A DNA stretch of 64,000 bases from Pedobacter sp. N36a (lineage in GTDB: Bacteria > Bacteroidota > Bacteroidia > Sphingobacteriales > Sphingobacteriaceae). The stretch is from assembly GCF_014472395.1 (NCBI RefSeq), contig NZ_JACSZW010000007.1:124001-188000 (forward strand), written 5' to 3'. Both the position numbers and the translations under genes were made by a program. This document shows positions 8,235 through 17,559 of this stretch, piece after piece. Below the pieces are notes generated by a model, which searched no databases, had not been told where the DNA came from, and saw only the letters and a program-made list of their open reading frames with translations. Each line of letters begins with the position of its first letter. Positions within the stretch are counted from its first letter, which is position 1.

Positions 8235-9269
8235 TTTAAATGCGTTCCATCCCTGTGCTTTCAATTCATGCACCACATTGGACTTAGAAATCATTTTACA
8301 GCCAGAGTTTTTATCGGTGATGTGACCGATAATACTGATATCAACATCATTTTTTAACTTCGTATAATCGTCTTGTTTAATGGTAAACAGCAATTCATAA
8401 TCTTCCCCGCCATTTAATGCGCAAACGGTTGGATCTAAGCCCAATTCGCGTGCAGTTTCATAGGTCATCGGGTCAATTGGAATCTTTTCTTCGTATAAAG
8501 TACAGCCTTTTTCCGACTGCTGACAAAGGTGCATGATCTCCGAAGCCAGGCCATCAGAAACGTCGATCATCGATGTAGGAATAATTTCCATTTGTGCCAA
8601 TAAATCAACAATGTCTCTTCTTCCTTCCGGCTTCAGCTGGCGTTCAATAATATAGTCTTTTCCTTCCAGATCCGGCTGAATATTAGGGTTTTCTAAAAAG
8701 ATCTGTTTTTCTCTTTCCAGGATTTGTAAGCCCACATAAGCACCGCCTAAATCACCTGAAACACATAGAAGATCGCCTTCCTGTGCACCGCTTCTGTACA
8801 CAATATCTTTCTTTTCTGCGTAACCAATACTGGTTACACTGATGATCAATCCTTGTTTGCTCGAAGAAGTATCTCCGCCAATCAGGTCAATGTTGAATTT
8901 ATTACAAGCCAATTCAATGCCTTTGTAGATTTCTTCTACCGCTTCCAAAGGAAATTTACTGGAAATTCCGATCGAAACAGTAATTTGAGTCGCAATACCG
9001 TTCATGGCATAAATGTCACTCAAATTCACTTGAACAGCTTTAAAACCTAAGTGCATTAAGGGTACGTAAGCCAGGTCAAAATGGATGCCTTCCAACAATA
9101 AATCTGTTGAAATCAACATTTCCTTATCAGGAAAACTCAATACTGCTGCATCATCCCCAACTCCCTTAATACTGCTTTCATGCCTGATCTTAAAGTTCTC
9201 AGTCAGGTGTTTTATCAGACCAAATTCCCCAAGTTCTCCGATGTCGGTACGCTCTTTATTCTCAAACAT
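8229..9269 (-). CDS. thiL: thiamine-monophosphate kinase
   Basis: A 346-residue ATP-dependent kinase that converts thiamine phosphate to thiamine diphosphate. Family marks are GVGDDAAVL near 41-49, STDLLLEGIHFDL, an NLSDIYAMNG stretch, GGDTSSSKQGLIISVTSIG, MIDVSDGLASEI and the late LNGGEDYELLF. The gene stands alone, with no other thi gene nearby. I saw no TPP riboswitch in the 91 bp between it and the end of nadA. Confidence 0.96.
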   Translation of the reverse strand: MFENKERTDIGELGEFGLIKHLTENFKIRHESSIKGVGDDAAVLSFPDKEMLISTDLLLEGIHFDLAYVPLMHLGFKAVQVNLSDIYAMNGIATQITVSIGISSKFPLEAVEEIYKGIELACNKFNIDLIGGDTSSSKQGLIISVTSIGYAEKKDIVYRSGAQEGDLLCVSGDLGGAYVGLQILEREKQIFLENPNIQPDLEGKDYIIERQLKPEGRRDIVDLLAQMEIIPTSMIDVSDGLASEIMHLCQQSEKGCTLYEEKIPIDPMTYETARELGLDPTVCALNGGEDYELLFTIKQDDYTKLKNDVDISIIGHITDKNSGCKMISKSNVVHELKAQGWNAFKL

Positions 9270-9360
9270 ATATTTTATATCTATTGAATTTTAACTTTTA
9301 TTATTTACTGATTTTCCTTTTAATTATCGCTCGTCTGCAGGAGAATCGCGTATTTTTAAA

Positions 9361-10359
9361 TTATAAACCCAAAGCTGCGGATATCTCCAGCATTCTTTCA
9401 ATTGGTTTACGAGCCTGCACAATAATATCTGCAGGAACTGTCACTTCAGGGCTTCCATTTTTTAAACATAAATAGAGTTTTTCCAAAGTGTTTCTTTTCA
9501 TATAAGGACAATCATTACAGGCACAGTTATTATTTGGCGGAGCCGGAATAAATGTTTTTGTCGGATTTGCTTTCTCCATCTGATGGATAATTCCACTTTC
9601 CGTTGCTACAATAAATTCCTGAGCATCACTTTTCGTGCTATAGTTCAATAATCCTGTAGTCGATCCAATGTAATCTGCCAATTCCAGAACGGCCTCTTCA
9701 CATTCCGGATGCGCAATAAACTTCGCATTGGGGTGACGAGATTTCAATTTGGTGATTTTTTCTCTCGAAAAAATCTCATGGACCATACACGCACCATTCC
9801 AAAGCACTAAATCCCGGCCTGTTTTCTTAGCCACCCAGGCTCCTAAATTTTTATCCGGACCAAAAATGATCTTCGTATCCTTTGGAAGACTCTCCACAAT
9901 CTGTACTGCATTCGTAGAAGTACAAACAATATCGCTCATTGCTTTCAATTCTGCCGTACAATTCACATAGGTAATCACCACATGATCAGGGTGTTTCTCT
10001 TTGAATTTTTTAAACAGGTGCGGCGGACAACTATCGGCCAGTGAGCATCCTGCTTTCAAATCTGGCAGCAAAACGGTTTTCTCAGGCGAAAGAATCTTGG
10101 CAGTTTCTGCCATAAAATGAACTCCTGCAAACACAATCACCTCAGCATCAGTCCTTGCCGCTTCTTGTGATAGTCCTAAACTGTCTCCAATATAGTCGGC
10201 AATATCCTGAATATCAGGCTCTTGATAGTAGTGCGCCAGCACTATCGCCTTTTTCTCTTTTTTTAGTTTTTCGATTTCCACGAAAAGATCAAGTGTAGGA
10301 TCAATCTTTTCTTCGACAAAACCTTTTCTATTTAATTCCTCAAATGTATCCATTTTCAA
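9361..10359 (-). CDS. nadA: quinolinate synthase
   Basis: A 332-residue [4Fe-4S] enzyme that condenses iminoaspartate with dihydroxyacetone phosphate to quinolinate in NAD synthesis. Visible family marks: [22 protein letters not shown], the three cysteine regions ([28 protein letters not shown], and [12 protein letters not shown]), and HPECEEAV. It is divergent from nadB, its pathway partner, across a 394-bp gap. Confidence 0.97.
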   Translation of the reverse strand: MKMDTFEELNRKGFVEEKIDPTLDLFVEIEKLKKEKKAIVLAHYYQEPDIQDIADYIGDSLGLSQEAARTDAEVIVFAGVHFMAETAKILSPEKTVLLPDLKAGCSLADSCPPHLFKKFKEKHPDHVVITYVNCTAELKAMSDIVCTSTNAVQIVESLPKDTKIIFGPDKNLGAWVAKKTGRDLVLWNGACMVHEIFSREKITKLKSRHPNAKFIAHPECEEAVLELADYIGSTTGLLNYSTKSDAQEFIVATESGIIHQMEKANPTKTFIPAPPNNNCACNDCPYMKRNTLEKLYLCLKNGSPEVTVPADIIVQARKPIERMLEISAALGL

Positions 10360-10753
10360 CAGTTCAATAAATTATAATTATTTAATATAGATAGACTTCT
10401 ATTGTTTATTAGTGTGTTAATAACGTTTGTAAATTATTTTTTTTTAGGCGATTATTTGAGTTATTCATAAGTTATCCACAAAAAAGTTGAATTTTTAAAC
10501 CAAATATCGGCTGATTTACAGTATTTTATTTTTTGCCCTTAAAACTTATCCATAGTAATATGTGTATTGTTAGTTTGTGTGTAAAAAGTGGATAACCTCT
10601 GCAAAGTTGCTCAAAAATAACTGAAAATATTGTGGCAAATTCCCTTTTTAGCTTAGCTTTAAACATTCAAATTTATTTGTTCTATATGTTTAGACAAGAA
10701 ATTAACAATTATATCAACGTTGTTAACAAAGTAAGGGAAGTAGCTTAATTTCA
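10360..10753. other. nadA-nadB intergenic region with DnaA-box cluster (candidate oriC)
   Basis: A gene-free 394-bp, very AT-rich gap between divergent nadA and nadB. Seen: TTATTCATA (10461-10469) and a perfect DnaA box TTATCCACA (10472-10480) in tandem, TTATCCATA (10546-10554), and on the other strand TTATCCACT (10587-10595). AT-rich runs flank them (10365-10450 and 10655-10710), as expected of an unwinding element. Origins in Bacteroidota need not lie beside dnaA. Two parS-like sites about 6 kb away support an origin-proximal location. The alternative is DnaA-linked regulation of the NAD genes or chance in AT-rich DNA. Confidence 0.45.
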
Positions 10754-12340
10754 ATGAGAAAAGTAGATTTTTTAGTAATAGGGTCGGGTATAGCGGGTTT
10801 AAGCTTTGCATTAAAAGCAGCTCAGCATGGTAAAGTTTTAATTGTTACAAAATCAAATGAAGATGAGTCGAATACAAAATATGCGCAGGGTGGAGTAGCA
10901 GTTGTTGTGGATAAAGATGATTCGTTTGAAAAACATATTGAAGATACATTAATTGCTGGAGATGGGCTGTGTGACAGAGAGATAGTTGAAATTGTGGTCA
11001 AAGAAGGGCCTCAGAGAATTCAGGAAATTATAGATTATGGGATCAATTTTGATAAAAATCTGACCGGAGTTTATGATTTGGCGAAGGAAGGAGGACACTC
11101 AGAAAATCGCGTTTTACACTATAAAGATGTGACCGGATATGAAATTGAAAGCGTTTTATTAAAGCAGATTCATCAGAACGAAAACATAGAGATATTAACA
11201 CATTACTTCTGTTTGGAGTTAATTACTCAGCATCATTTGGGTGTGCATGTGGATAAGAGTTCAGAAGATATCCACTGTTACGGCATATATGCCTTTAACA
11301 CAGAGCGTAACGATGTGGAAAAGATATTAGCGAATGTGACTATCATGGCTTCGGGTGGTGCAGGGCATGTATATAGCAGCACAACTAATCCCGTGATTGC
11401 CACAGGCGACGGAATGGCGATGGTATACCGTGCAAAAGGAAAACTGAGGAATATGGAATTTATTCAGTTTCATCCAACCGCTTTATATCATCCTGGGGAA
11501 TATCCTGCTTTTCTAATTTCTGAAGCAGTTCGCGGTTATGGCGGTGTACTCAGAAGAAAAAATGGAGAAGAGTTCATGTATGAGTATGATCCTAGAGGAT
11601 CTCTAGCCTCCAGAGATATTGTGGCTCGTGCGATCGATTCTGAAATGAAAAAATCTGGAGAGGAATTTGTCTACCTTGACATCACCAATCGAAAAAAGAG
11701 CGATATTTTAGCTCATTTCCCGAACATTTATGCGAAGTGTCTATCTATAGGTATAGACATGACCAAGGATTTGATACCGGTTACGCCTGCAGCTCATTAT
11801 ATGTGCGGCGGAATTATGGTAGATGAATATGGTCGTTCTTCTATAAAAAATTTATATGCCTGCGGAGAATGTTCATCTACAGGCTTACATGGCGCCAATC
11901 GTTTGGCCTCAAATTCCTTGCTGGAAGCACCTGTGTTTGCGCACCGAATCTATCAAGATGCGATAGCTACTTTTAAAAATACGGTGATCCCTGACCACAT
12001 CCCTGACTGGAATGACCATGGAGTAAAACAGTCCGACGAAGATATTTTAGTGACGCATAATTTGCGAGAAACGCAAAAATTAATGAGTGATTATGTTGGG
12101 ATTGTACGGTCTGATTTTAGATTAGATCGGGCAATGAGGCGTTTATTTTTGCTCCATGAAGAAACAGAAGCCTTTTATAAAGCCAATAAAGTATCTGTGA
12201 AACTCTGCGAATTGCGCAATGTGATCCAGGTCGCCTTCACGATTATTAAGTCTGCAAAAGCTAGAAAAGAGAGCCGCGGACTGCACTATACCACTGATTA
12301 TCCAGTACATTCAGCTCAATTAACCGATACAATTTTTTAG
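10754..12340 (+). CDS. nadB: L-aspartate oxidase
   Basis: A 528-residue FAD enzyme that oxidises L-aspartate to iminoaspartate, the step before NadA. It has an N-terminal dinucleotide fold (VIGSGIAGLSFA, Gly10-Gly15), the substrate-site stretch NMEFIQFHPTALYH, SEAVRGYGGVLRR, SRDIVARAI, the HYMCGGIMVDEYGR motif and GLHGANRLASNSLLE. A C-terminal helical domain with a fumarate reductase-like end (ESRGLHYTTDYP) completes it. The start ATG at 10754 is preceded by AGGGAAG about 13 bp upstream. The carbonic-anhydrase-like gene follows after 3 bp. Confidence 0.97.
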   Translation: MRKVDFLVIGSGIAGLSFALKAAQHGKVLIVTKSNEDESNTKYAQGGVAVVVDKDDSFEKHIEDTLIAGDGLCDREIVEIVVKEGPQRIQEIIDYGINFDKNLTGVYDLAKEGGHSENRVLHYKDVTGYEIESVLLKQIHQNENIEILTHYFCLELITQHHLGVHVDKSSEDIHCYGIYAFNTERNDVEKILANVTIMASGGAGHVYSSTTNPVIATGDGMAMVYRAKGKLRNMEFIQFHPTALYHPGEYPAFLISEAVRGYGGVLRRKNGEEFMYEYDPRGSLASRDIVARAIDSEMKKSGEEFVYLDITNRKKSDILAHFPNIYAKCLSIGIDMTKDLIPVTPAAHYMCGGIMVDEYGRSSIKNLYACGECSSTGLHGANRLASNSLLEAPVFAHRIYQDAIATFKNTVIPDHIPDWNDHGVKQSDEDILVTHNLRETQKLMSDYVGIVRSDFRLDRAMRRLFLLHEETEAFYKANKVSVKLCELRNVIQVAFTIIKSAKARKESRGLHYTTDYPVHSAQLTDTIF

Positions 12341-12343
12341 AAG

Positions 12344-12853
12344 ATGGCAGTTATATTACCAGTGAAAGATAAGCACCCGAAATGGGCAGAAAATTGTTTT
12401 ATTGCGCCAAATGCGACGATTGTTGGCGATGTAACCATGGGCAGTAACTGTTCTGTCTGGTTTAATGCGGTGATCCGAGGCGACGTAAATACCATTACTA
12501 TTGGGAATGATAGTAATATTCAGGATGGGGCAGTGATCCATGCTACCTATTTAAAGGCGGCAACTGTAATTGGAAACAGAGTTTCTATAGGGCACAATGC
12601 GATTGTTCATGGCTGTATTTTAAAAGACCATATCCTGATCGGTATGGCTGCCATTGTAATGGACAATGCGGTAGTTGAAGATTACTGTATTATTGCCGCA
12701 GGAGCCGTCGTTTTGGAAAATACGCATTGTGAATCAGGCTATATCTACGCAGGCACACCAGCTAAAAAAATAAAGCCCATTACTGAAGAGCAACGGGCTT
12801 TACTAAATAAATTGCCGGACAACTACATCATGTATGCCGACTGGTTTAAATAA
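12344..12853 (+). CDS. gamma carbonic anhydrase-like hexapeptide protein
   Basis: A 169-residue left-handed beta-helix protein of the YrdA/PaaY group. Hexapeptide repeats (TIVGDV, SVWFNAVIRGDV, TIGNDSNIQDGAVIH) are followed by VSIGHNAIVHGC, which carries the two neighbouring His ligands, and then MDNAVVEDYCIIAAGAVV. Some members have zinc-dependent carbonic anhydrase activity, others are of unknown role. It starts 3 bp after nadB and is probably co-transcribed. Its stop codon is the first triplet of a strong terminator hairpin. Confidence 0.92.
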   Translation: MAVILPVKDKHPKWAENCFIAPNATIVGDVTMGSNCSVWFNAVIRGDVNTITIGNDSNIQDGAVIHATYLKAATVIGNRVSIGHNAIVHGCILKDHILIGMAAIVMDNAVVEDYCIIAAGAVVLENTHCESGYIYAGTPAKKIKPITEEQRALLNKLPDNYIMYADWFK

Positions 12854-12886
12854 ACGATCGATCTGTCCTAACAGATCGATCGTTTA
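12851..12886. terminator. perfect bidirectional terminator hairpin
   Basis: A 16-bp perfect inverted repeat (TAAACGATCGATCTGT and its complement) with a CCTA loop. The left arm contains the stop codon of the hexapeptide gene. The right arm ends one base before the stop codon of the convergent lipoprotein gene. Both strands follow with A/T-rich DNA. It should serve both genes. Confidence 0.85.
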
Positions 12887-14515
12887 TTATTCTTTTGGAA
12901 TCGTAATGGTTTCATTTCTTTCCCAAAGGGCTCTGATCGAGAGTTCTTTGGGTTCGTTCCATATCTTTTCCGGCTGTGTGCCTTTGGTCACATTTCCAGT
13001 ATCCCATTTCTTGTTTTTATTGCTATCGTAGGTAATTCGAGTATAGTATTTACCCGCTTTATAGTTGTTAAAAGTGACGGTGGTATCCTTCGTAATCACC
13101 ATACTATTGACTGCGTGTTTGTTCGCGTCGATCACCTCTACGATATAACTTTTGTCCTTTTCCGGAACAATCAGTTTTAGGACTAAGGTACCGTAATCAT
13201 CTTTGCTCCCTAATTTGAAATCTTTCTTGAACTCTTTATTTTTTGTGTTAAAGATCGCTGTAAATGCGCCTGTCTCAAACTTGAGTTCATAAGATTTTTT
13301 AACGCGCCAAGGATACTTAATGTAATAAGATAGAAAGTCGGTGCTGTCTTTTTCCAGCGTAAAGTTGGTCCGCTTTACCGAATCTTCCAATAATTCTATT
13401 TTATTTACATCTGAGCTTAAAATTGGAAAATTGAAGGTCAGTTTGAAATGTCTGTTCGGATTTAAGGTTCGATCCTCCAGGTTATCTGTTGCGGTCAGAA
13501 CTCTGGTGTAAGTTTCTTTTTTCCCGCGGTTCAGTATAACGGTCTGCAATAATTTTCCGTTTTCATTGACGTTGACTTTAGCAGAATCAAAACTTAATTC
13601 GGTTAGCCAGATTTTTAAGGAGTCATTGTTTTTATTAAACTTAGTATATTTTGTTGCATTAAGTGCAGGAGGATCTGTCACTACGACTTCCGGTTTCAAC
13701 AACTTCTGATTGAAAGCAAAACTGATACTTCCATCCGCATTGATCCGTTTATCCAATACCCGGAATACGGTGGCGTCTTCTTTGAAGACTTGAATATTTA
13801 CAGAATCCAGGTTCTTTTTTAAGACGATTGGTTCTTTAATAAAACCAATTTCGTCTGTACTCTGCTGGTAGATTTTATCTCCGCCTTTTTCCTTTAGGGC
13901 GTAAATTTTATAAGTGCCTTCTCTTAAATTGTTGAGACTGTAATGACCAGAGCTATCTGTTAGTGAATAAATTGCTGGCCTTCCTTTTCCAAAAATTGTG
14001 TCTCTTTCCAAGGGCAGGATAAATGCGACCGCCTCAATTTCCGGTTCGCCAGTGATGGAATTGGTGACCTTGCCTTTGATGCTCAATGAATCGAGCTTCG
14101 GACCTGTTGAAAATACATAGGAGAAATTCTTTAGGACGTTGTTTTCGTTGATATCCGCAATCAGCTTCCCGAAGTTCAATGTATAGGTTGTGTTTTTTTC
14201 CAGGGTGTCTGGGAACGAGATTTCTAAAAACTTTTTTCTCACCTTGAGTAGGGGAGGGACTTTTAGCTCCGGCGAAATCGAGAATTCTTTTCCTTCGTTC
14301 TGAAGTTTGAAATATTCATCGAATTCCAAGAGGATTTTCTTGGCCTTGAAATTTGTCGTTAAATTTTCAGGCTCCATACTCAGCACCTTTGGAGGCTCCG
14401 TATCCCGGGGCCCGCCCTGAGGCTGCTGGATGCTCGCACAGCCATATATTATAGAAATTAATAATAGGAGCGATGCAAAAAGCCTGAAGTTCGGTACAAT
14501 GCTATTTTTGGCCAT
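12887..14515 (-). CDS. Ig-like (Big_5/SbsA-type) domain lipoprotein
   Basis: A 542-residue lipoprotein. A hydrophobic signal and lipobox end at Cys26 (ISIIYGC). A Big_5 bacterial Ig-like domain follows (GGPRDTEPPKVLSMEPENLTTNFKAKKILLEFDEYFKL, TLNFGKLIADINENNVL). A carboxypeptidase-regulatory-like section comes next (IKGKVTNSITGEPEIEAVAF, LREGTYKIYALKE), and the C-terminus is beta-rich. It is a common Bacteroidota cell-envelope protein without a firm function. It is monocistronic, with 143 bp to the mnmG end upstream. Confidence 0.88.
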   Translation of the reverse strand: MAKNSIVPNFRLFASLLLLISIIYGCASIQQPQGGPRDTEPPKVLSMEPENLTTNFKAKKILLEFDEYFKLQNEGKEFSISPELKVPPLLKVRKKFLEISFPDTLEKNTTYTLNFGKLIADINENNVLKNFSYVFSTGPKLDSLSIKGKVTNSITGEPEIEAVAFILPLERDTIFGKGRPAIYSLTDSSGHYSLNNLREGTYKIYALKEKGGDKIYQQSTDEIGFIKEPIVLKKNLDSVNIQVFKEDATVFRVLDKRINADGSISFAFNQKLLKPEVVVTDPPALNATKYTKFNKNNDSLKIWLTELSFDSAKVNVNENGKLLQTVILNRGKKETYTRVLTATDNLEDRTLNPNRHFKLTFNFPILSSDVNKIELLEDSVKRTNFTLEKDSTDFLSYYIKYPWRVKKSYELKFETGAFTAIFNTKNKEFKKDFKLGSKDDYGTLVLKLIVPEKDKSYIVEVIDANKHAVNSMVITKDTTVTFNNYKAGKYYTRITYDSNKNKKWDTGNVTKGTQPEKIWNEPKELSIRALWERNETITIPKE

Positions 14516-14658
14516 TTATATGCGTTGTGTTAAGTTTATTACTCTTTTTAATATATAACATTAAAAAATTTTAAAAGTCGCTTAAAACTCATTTAAATGA
14601 GTCAGTTAAAAGGGCTTTGAAAACTCAATTAACTAACTCTTTATCAGTTGTTTATGGA

Positions 14659-16521
14659 TTATTTGCTCATATGAACCATCAAGACGGAGATGTCTGAAGG
14701 AGAAACTCCTGAAATTCTGGATGCCTGACCCAATGTGCGGGGTTTGATCTTCAATAATTTCTCTCTGGCTTCCTTAGAAAGAGATCCCAGCTGAGCATAA
14801 TCAAAGTCAGGATTGATGTCTTTATCTTCCATCTTTTGCATTTTGTTTACAATCTCCTGTTCTTTCTCAAAATAACTTTCATACTTAATTTTGATTTCCG
14901 CCTGCTCTACCGTCTCTTTGTCGAATGAACTTAGGTACTCCTTAAATGGGGAACTCATTTCACGAACGTCTTCGATACCCACTTGCGGTCTGCCCAGCAA
15001 ACTAATAATTTTAACATTTTGGTTCAGCGTGCTGGTCCCTAATTCTTCGAGTTTCACATTGGCCTCTTCCATGTCAATACTTTGCTTTTTGGCAAAGGCA
15101 ACAATGGCGTCAGAATTGGCGACCTTTTGTTTTACAATCTCTAAACGCTCATCGCTGATCAAGCCCAGCTGATGACCGATAGGAGATAGACGGATGTCTG
15201 CATTGTCTTGGCGAAGCAGCAGTCTGTGCTCAGCTCTGGAAGTAAACATACGGTATGGCTCTTCGGTTCCCTTAGTCACCAAGTCGTCGATCAATACACC
15301 AATATATGATTCAGAACGCTTCATGATCAGCTCATGTAAATCATTCACTTTTTGATGCGCATTGATACCCGCAATAAAGCCCTGACTCGCGGCTTCTTCA
15401 TAACCCGTAGTTCCATTGATCTGACCAGCGAAATATAAATTGCTGATCATTTTTGTCTCTAGCGTTAAAGACAATTGAGTAGGCGGGAAGAAGTCATATT
15501 CTATCGCATATCCAGGACGGAACATTTTAGCATTTTCAAATCCTGGGATTTTAGTCAGTGCTCTATATTGTACATCTTCTGGTAAAGAAGTAGAGAAGCC
15601 ATTGACATAGATTTCGCAGGTATGTAATCCTTCTGGCTCTACGAAAATCTGGTGTCTTTCTCTTTCTGCAAAACGATTAATCTTATCTTCAATAGAAGGA
15701 CAATATCTCGGGCCCAATCCTTTAATACGACCAGTGAACATTGGAGATTTTTCAAATCCTTCTTTCAGTGTTTCGTGCACTTCAGAATTGGTATAGGTAA
15801 TCCAGCAGCAACGTTGTTCTGTTGGGCGTTCTACATTGGTATAAGAAAAGCGACCAGGATTTTCATCACCCCATTGCTCTTCCATTACGGAATAATTTAA
15901 CGATCGGCCATCCACTCGGGGTGGAGTACCGGTCTTCATTCTTCCGGCTTCAAAACCCAGTTCTACCAATTGCTCAGTTAAACCAGTTGCCGCTCTTTCT
16001 GCTGTTCGTCCTCCACCAAATTTCTTCTCGCCAATATGGATTAATCCATTTAGGAAAGTACCATTTGTTAAAACAACTGATTTGCTTTTGATCTCAATTC
16101 CTAAAGAAGTTTTAACACCGATGACTGTATTGTTTTTAATGAGTAGACTGCTCACCATGTCTTGCCAGAAATCTACATTAGGTGTACGTTCTAATGCTAA
16201 TCTCCATTCTTCAGCAAATCTCTTTCTGTCGTTTTGAGCTCTAGGACTCCACATTGCCGGACCTTTCGAAAGGTTCAGCATTCTGAATTGAAGAGTAGTC
16301 TTATCACTGATGATTCCAGAGTATCCACCCATGGCATCAATCTCTCTTACGATCTGTCCTTTTGCTACACCACCCATGGCTGGATTACAGCTCATCTGTG
16401 CAATAGTTTCCATATTCATGGTGATCAGCAAAACTGAAGATCCAAGATTGGCAGCAGCGGCGGCGGCTTCACAACCTGCGTGTCCGGCACCTACTACTAT
16501 AACATCATATTCTTTAAACAT
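14659..16521 (-). CDS. mnmG: tRNA uridine-5-carboxymethylaminomethyl modification enzyme
   Basis: A 620-residue FAD protein that, with MnmE, makes the cmnm5 modification at wobble U34 of certain tRNAs. I chose the ATG at 16521, which gives [20 protein letters not shown] with the dinucleotide motif GAGHAG at 11-16; a longer frame would run into a parS-like site. Family marks: [59 protein letters not shown] and the C-terminal [22 protein letters not shown]. Its upstream DNA holds two parS-like sites. mnmE is not in the window. Confidence 0.97.
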   Translation of the reverse strand: MFKEYDVIVVGAGHAGCEAAAAAANLGSSVLLITMNMETIAQMSCNPAMGGVAKGQIVREIDAMGGYSGIISDKTTLQFRMLNLSKGPAMWSPRAQNDRKRFAEEWRLALERTPNVDFWQDMVSSLLIKNNTVIGVKTSLGIEIKSKSVVLTNGTFLNGLIHIGEKKFGGGRTAERAATGLTEQLVELGFEAGRMKTGTPPRVDGRSLNYSVMEEQWGDENPGRFSYTNVERPTEQRCCWITYTNSEVHETLKEGFEKSPMFTGRIKGLGPRYCPSIEDKINRFAERERHQIFVEPEGLHTCEIYVNGFSTSLPEDVQYRALTKIPGFENAKMFRPGYAIEYDFFPPTQLSLTLETKMISNLYFAGQINGTTGYEEAASQGFIAGINAHQKVNDLHELIMKRSESYIGVLIDDLVTKGTEEPYRMFTSRAEHRLLLRQDNADIRLSPIGHQLGLISDERLEIVKQKVANSDAIVAFAKKQSIDMEEANVKLEELGTSTLNQNVKIISLLGRPQVGIEDVREMSSPFKEYLSSFDKETVEQAEIKIKYESYFEKEQEIVNKMQKMEDKDINPDFDYAQLGSLSKEAREKLLKIKPRTLGQASRISGVSPSDISVLMVHMSK

Positions 16522-16549
16522 TACCTGTGTTTTTATATCGCTTAAAAAT

Positions 16550-16565
16550 TGTTTCACGTGGAACG
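16550..16565. other. parS-like site 2 (imperfect)
   Basis: TGTTTCACGTGGAACG matches 14 of 16 bases of the parS palindrome TGTTTCACGTGAAACA and keeps the CACGTG core. Read on the other strand it fits the degenerate TGTTNCACGTGAAACA pattern at 15 of 16. It lies 29 bp upstream of the mnmG start and 44 bp (start to start) from the perfect site. Confidence 0.65.
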
Positions 16566-16593
16566 CATAAATATGCCCGCTGTTAAGCGCTGA

Positions 16594-16609
16594 TGTTTCA
16601 CGTGAAACA
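16594..16609. other. parS centromere-like site 1 (perfect palindrome)
   Basis: TGTTTCACGTGAAACA is the exact 16-bp chromosomal parS consensus bound by ParB/Spo0J proteins. It lies 73 bp upstream of mnmG. In most bacteria such sites cluster near oriC; parA and parB are not in this window. Confidence 0.88.
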
Positions 16610-16637
16610 ATAAGTTAAAATTAATCATTTAATAGTG

Positions 16638-16680
16638 GAGAGGAGCTAATTCCTCTCTCTTTTATTCTTTCTTTTTTTTG
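16638..16680 (+). terminator. orphan terminator-like hairpin on the plus strand
   Basis: Stem GAGAGGA / TCCTCTC with a 6-nt loop (16638-16657), followed by a long T-rich tract to about 16680. It would end plus-strand transcription, yet the nearest upstream plus-strand gene ends at 12853. It may close a short transcript that starts inside the parS region. Confidence 0.4.
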
Positions 16681-17361
16681 TGTTTACCGATTTAAGGAGT
16701 AGCCATTCTATTCCTAATAAAGGAGGTTTTGCAGTTTGAATGATTTCAAAATGCTTGACTTTCAAACTACAGCAGCGCCTATCTTAATTGGAACTCAATT
16801 TAAAGCATCGCTTCAAATGATGCTTGCTTTTATATTTTGCTAACTATCTGAAATTGCTTGTGCCAAGGATGCTTTTTATAGATGATCTTCCGCTTTCAGC
16901 AGCTTCCTCTGGTATTGTTTAGGGAATAGCTGATGCATCAAATTACCCTCAGCTTGCTGTATTCTCCCTTGGCTTGCTGTCATTCAAAGGGGAAGTAAGT
17001 CCCGGTACTTACCCAATTTTTCCAATCATCAGCAATAACATAGGCTGCTTATTAAAGTGTATTTGTTTTAACTCCTGGAATCTTTTCCTCCTTTTTCAAA
17101 ACTCATGATTCCTTGTTTCTATGGTGGAAATAAGAGACAAATCCAAGAGGGATTTGATCTTTTAACGGTGGCCAATTGATCATAAACATCGATGAGCTCA
17201 ATATTAAATCAATCCAATTAGCTCATGATCACAAGCAATTTTTATAAGCCAGCCCAACTATATTCAGGAGTTTTTTCCTGCAAAAACCAAATGAACCCTG
17301 CAAAACGATCTATGACTGAAACCGAAAAAAAAGCAATTTCGCTTTCAATGCATTTAAATTA

Positions 17362-17532
17362 TTAAAAATGAGAAAGAACAATTTGTTGTTTTTTGAAAGC
17401 AGCAGGAGGGAAGGTTTCTAACCAATCGTCCTGAAGAATTTCTTTTATATCATTTAAAAGGGCTGGAAATCGATCATGAATAAATCCTGCAGAGAGGAGA
17501 AAATGTTCAATTATCCCCAGCTGAATACTCAT
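17362..17532 (-). CDS. 56-residue open frame, hypothetical or remnant
   Basis: ATG at 17532 to TAA at 17362. The product begins MSIQLGIIEHFLLSAGF and contains FPALLNDIKEILQDDWLETFPP, an amphipathic and coding-like composition. It starts inside the hairpin just downstream of the ABC-F gene. No family is recognised. It may be a true small gene or the N-terminal scrap of a decayed one, since further broken coding-like fragments follow on the same strand. Confidence 0.3.
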   Translation of the reverse strand: MSIQLGIIEHFLLSAGFIHDRFPALLNDIKEILQDDWLETFPPAAFKKQQIVLSHF

Positions 17533-17549
17533 GATTCAGGCGGGGATAA
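17511..17549. terminator. hairpin downstream of the ABC-F gene
   Basis: TTATCCCC-AG-CTGAAT, a 7-nt loop, then ATTCAG-GC-GGGGATAA: an 8-bp and a 6-bp stem separated by a 2x2 mismatch, 11 bp past the stop codon of the minus-strand ABC-F gene. The T-run is weak, so it may stabilise the 3' end rather than terminate strongly. Confidence 0.5.
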
Positions 17550-17559
17550 TGGTTAGGAT

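Larger units (their letters stand above)
16522..17559. other. gene-poor region between mnmG and the ABC-F gene
   Basis: About 1 kb without a recognisable gene. It holds the two parS-like sites, a hairpin followed by a T-rich run at 16638-16680 (GAGAGGA-GCTAAT-TCCTCTC), a 56-codon minus-strand open frame (17362-17532), and a hairpin at 17511-17549. Short minus-strand fragments between 16980 and 17340 have plausible protein composition but are broken by stops and frame changes, which may mean a decayed gene or insertion sequence. I could not name its source. Confidence 0.6.

Noticed and set aside
9270..9360. Possible TPP riboswitch near thiL
   Set aside because: The thi box pattern was looked for and not seen, and this gap is upstream of thiL by only 91 bp.
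17511..17549. TTATCCCC sequences as DnaA boxes of an origin in the mnmG gap
   Set aside because: They form the two arms of a hairpin just past a stop codon and each departs from the DnaA consensus, so a 3'-end structure is the simpler reading.
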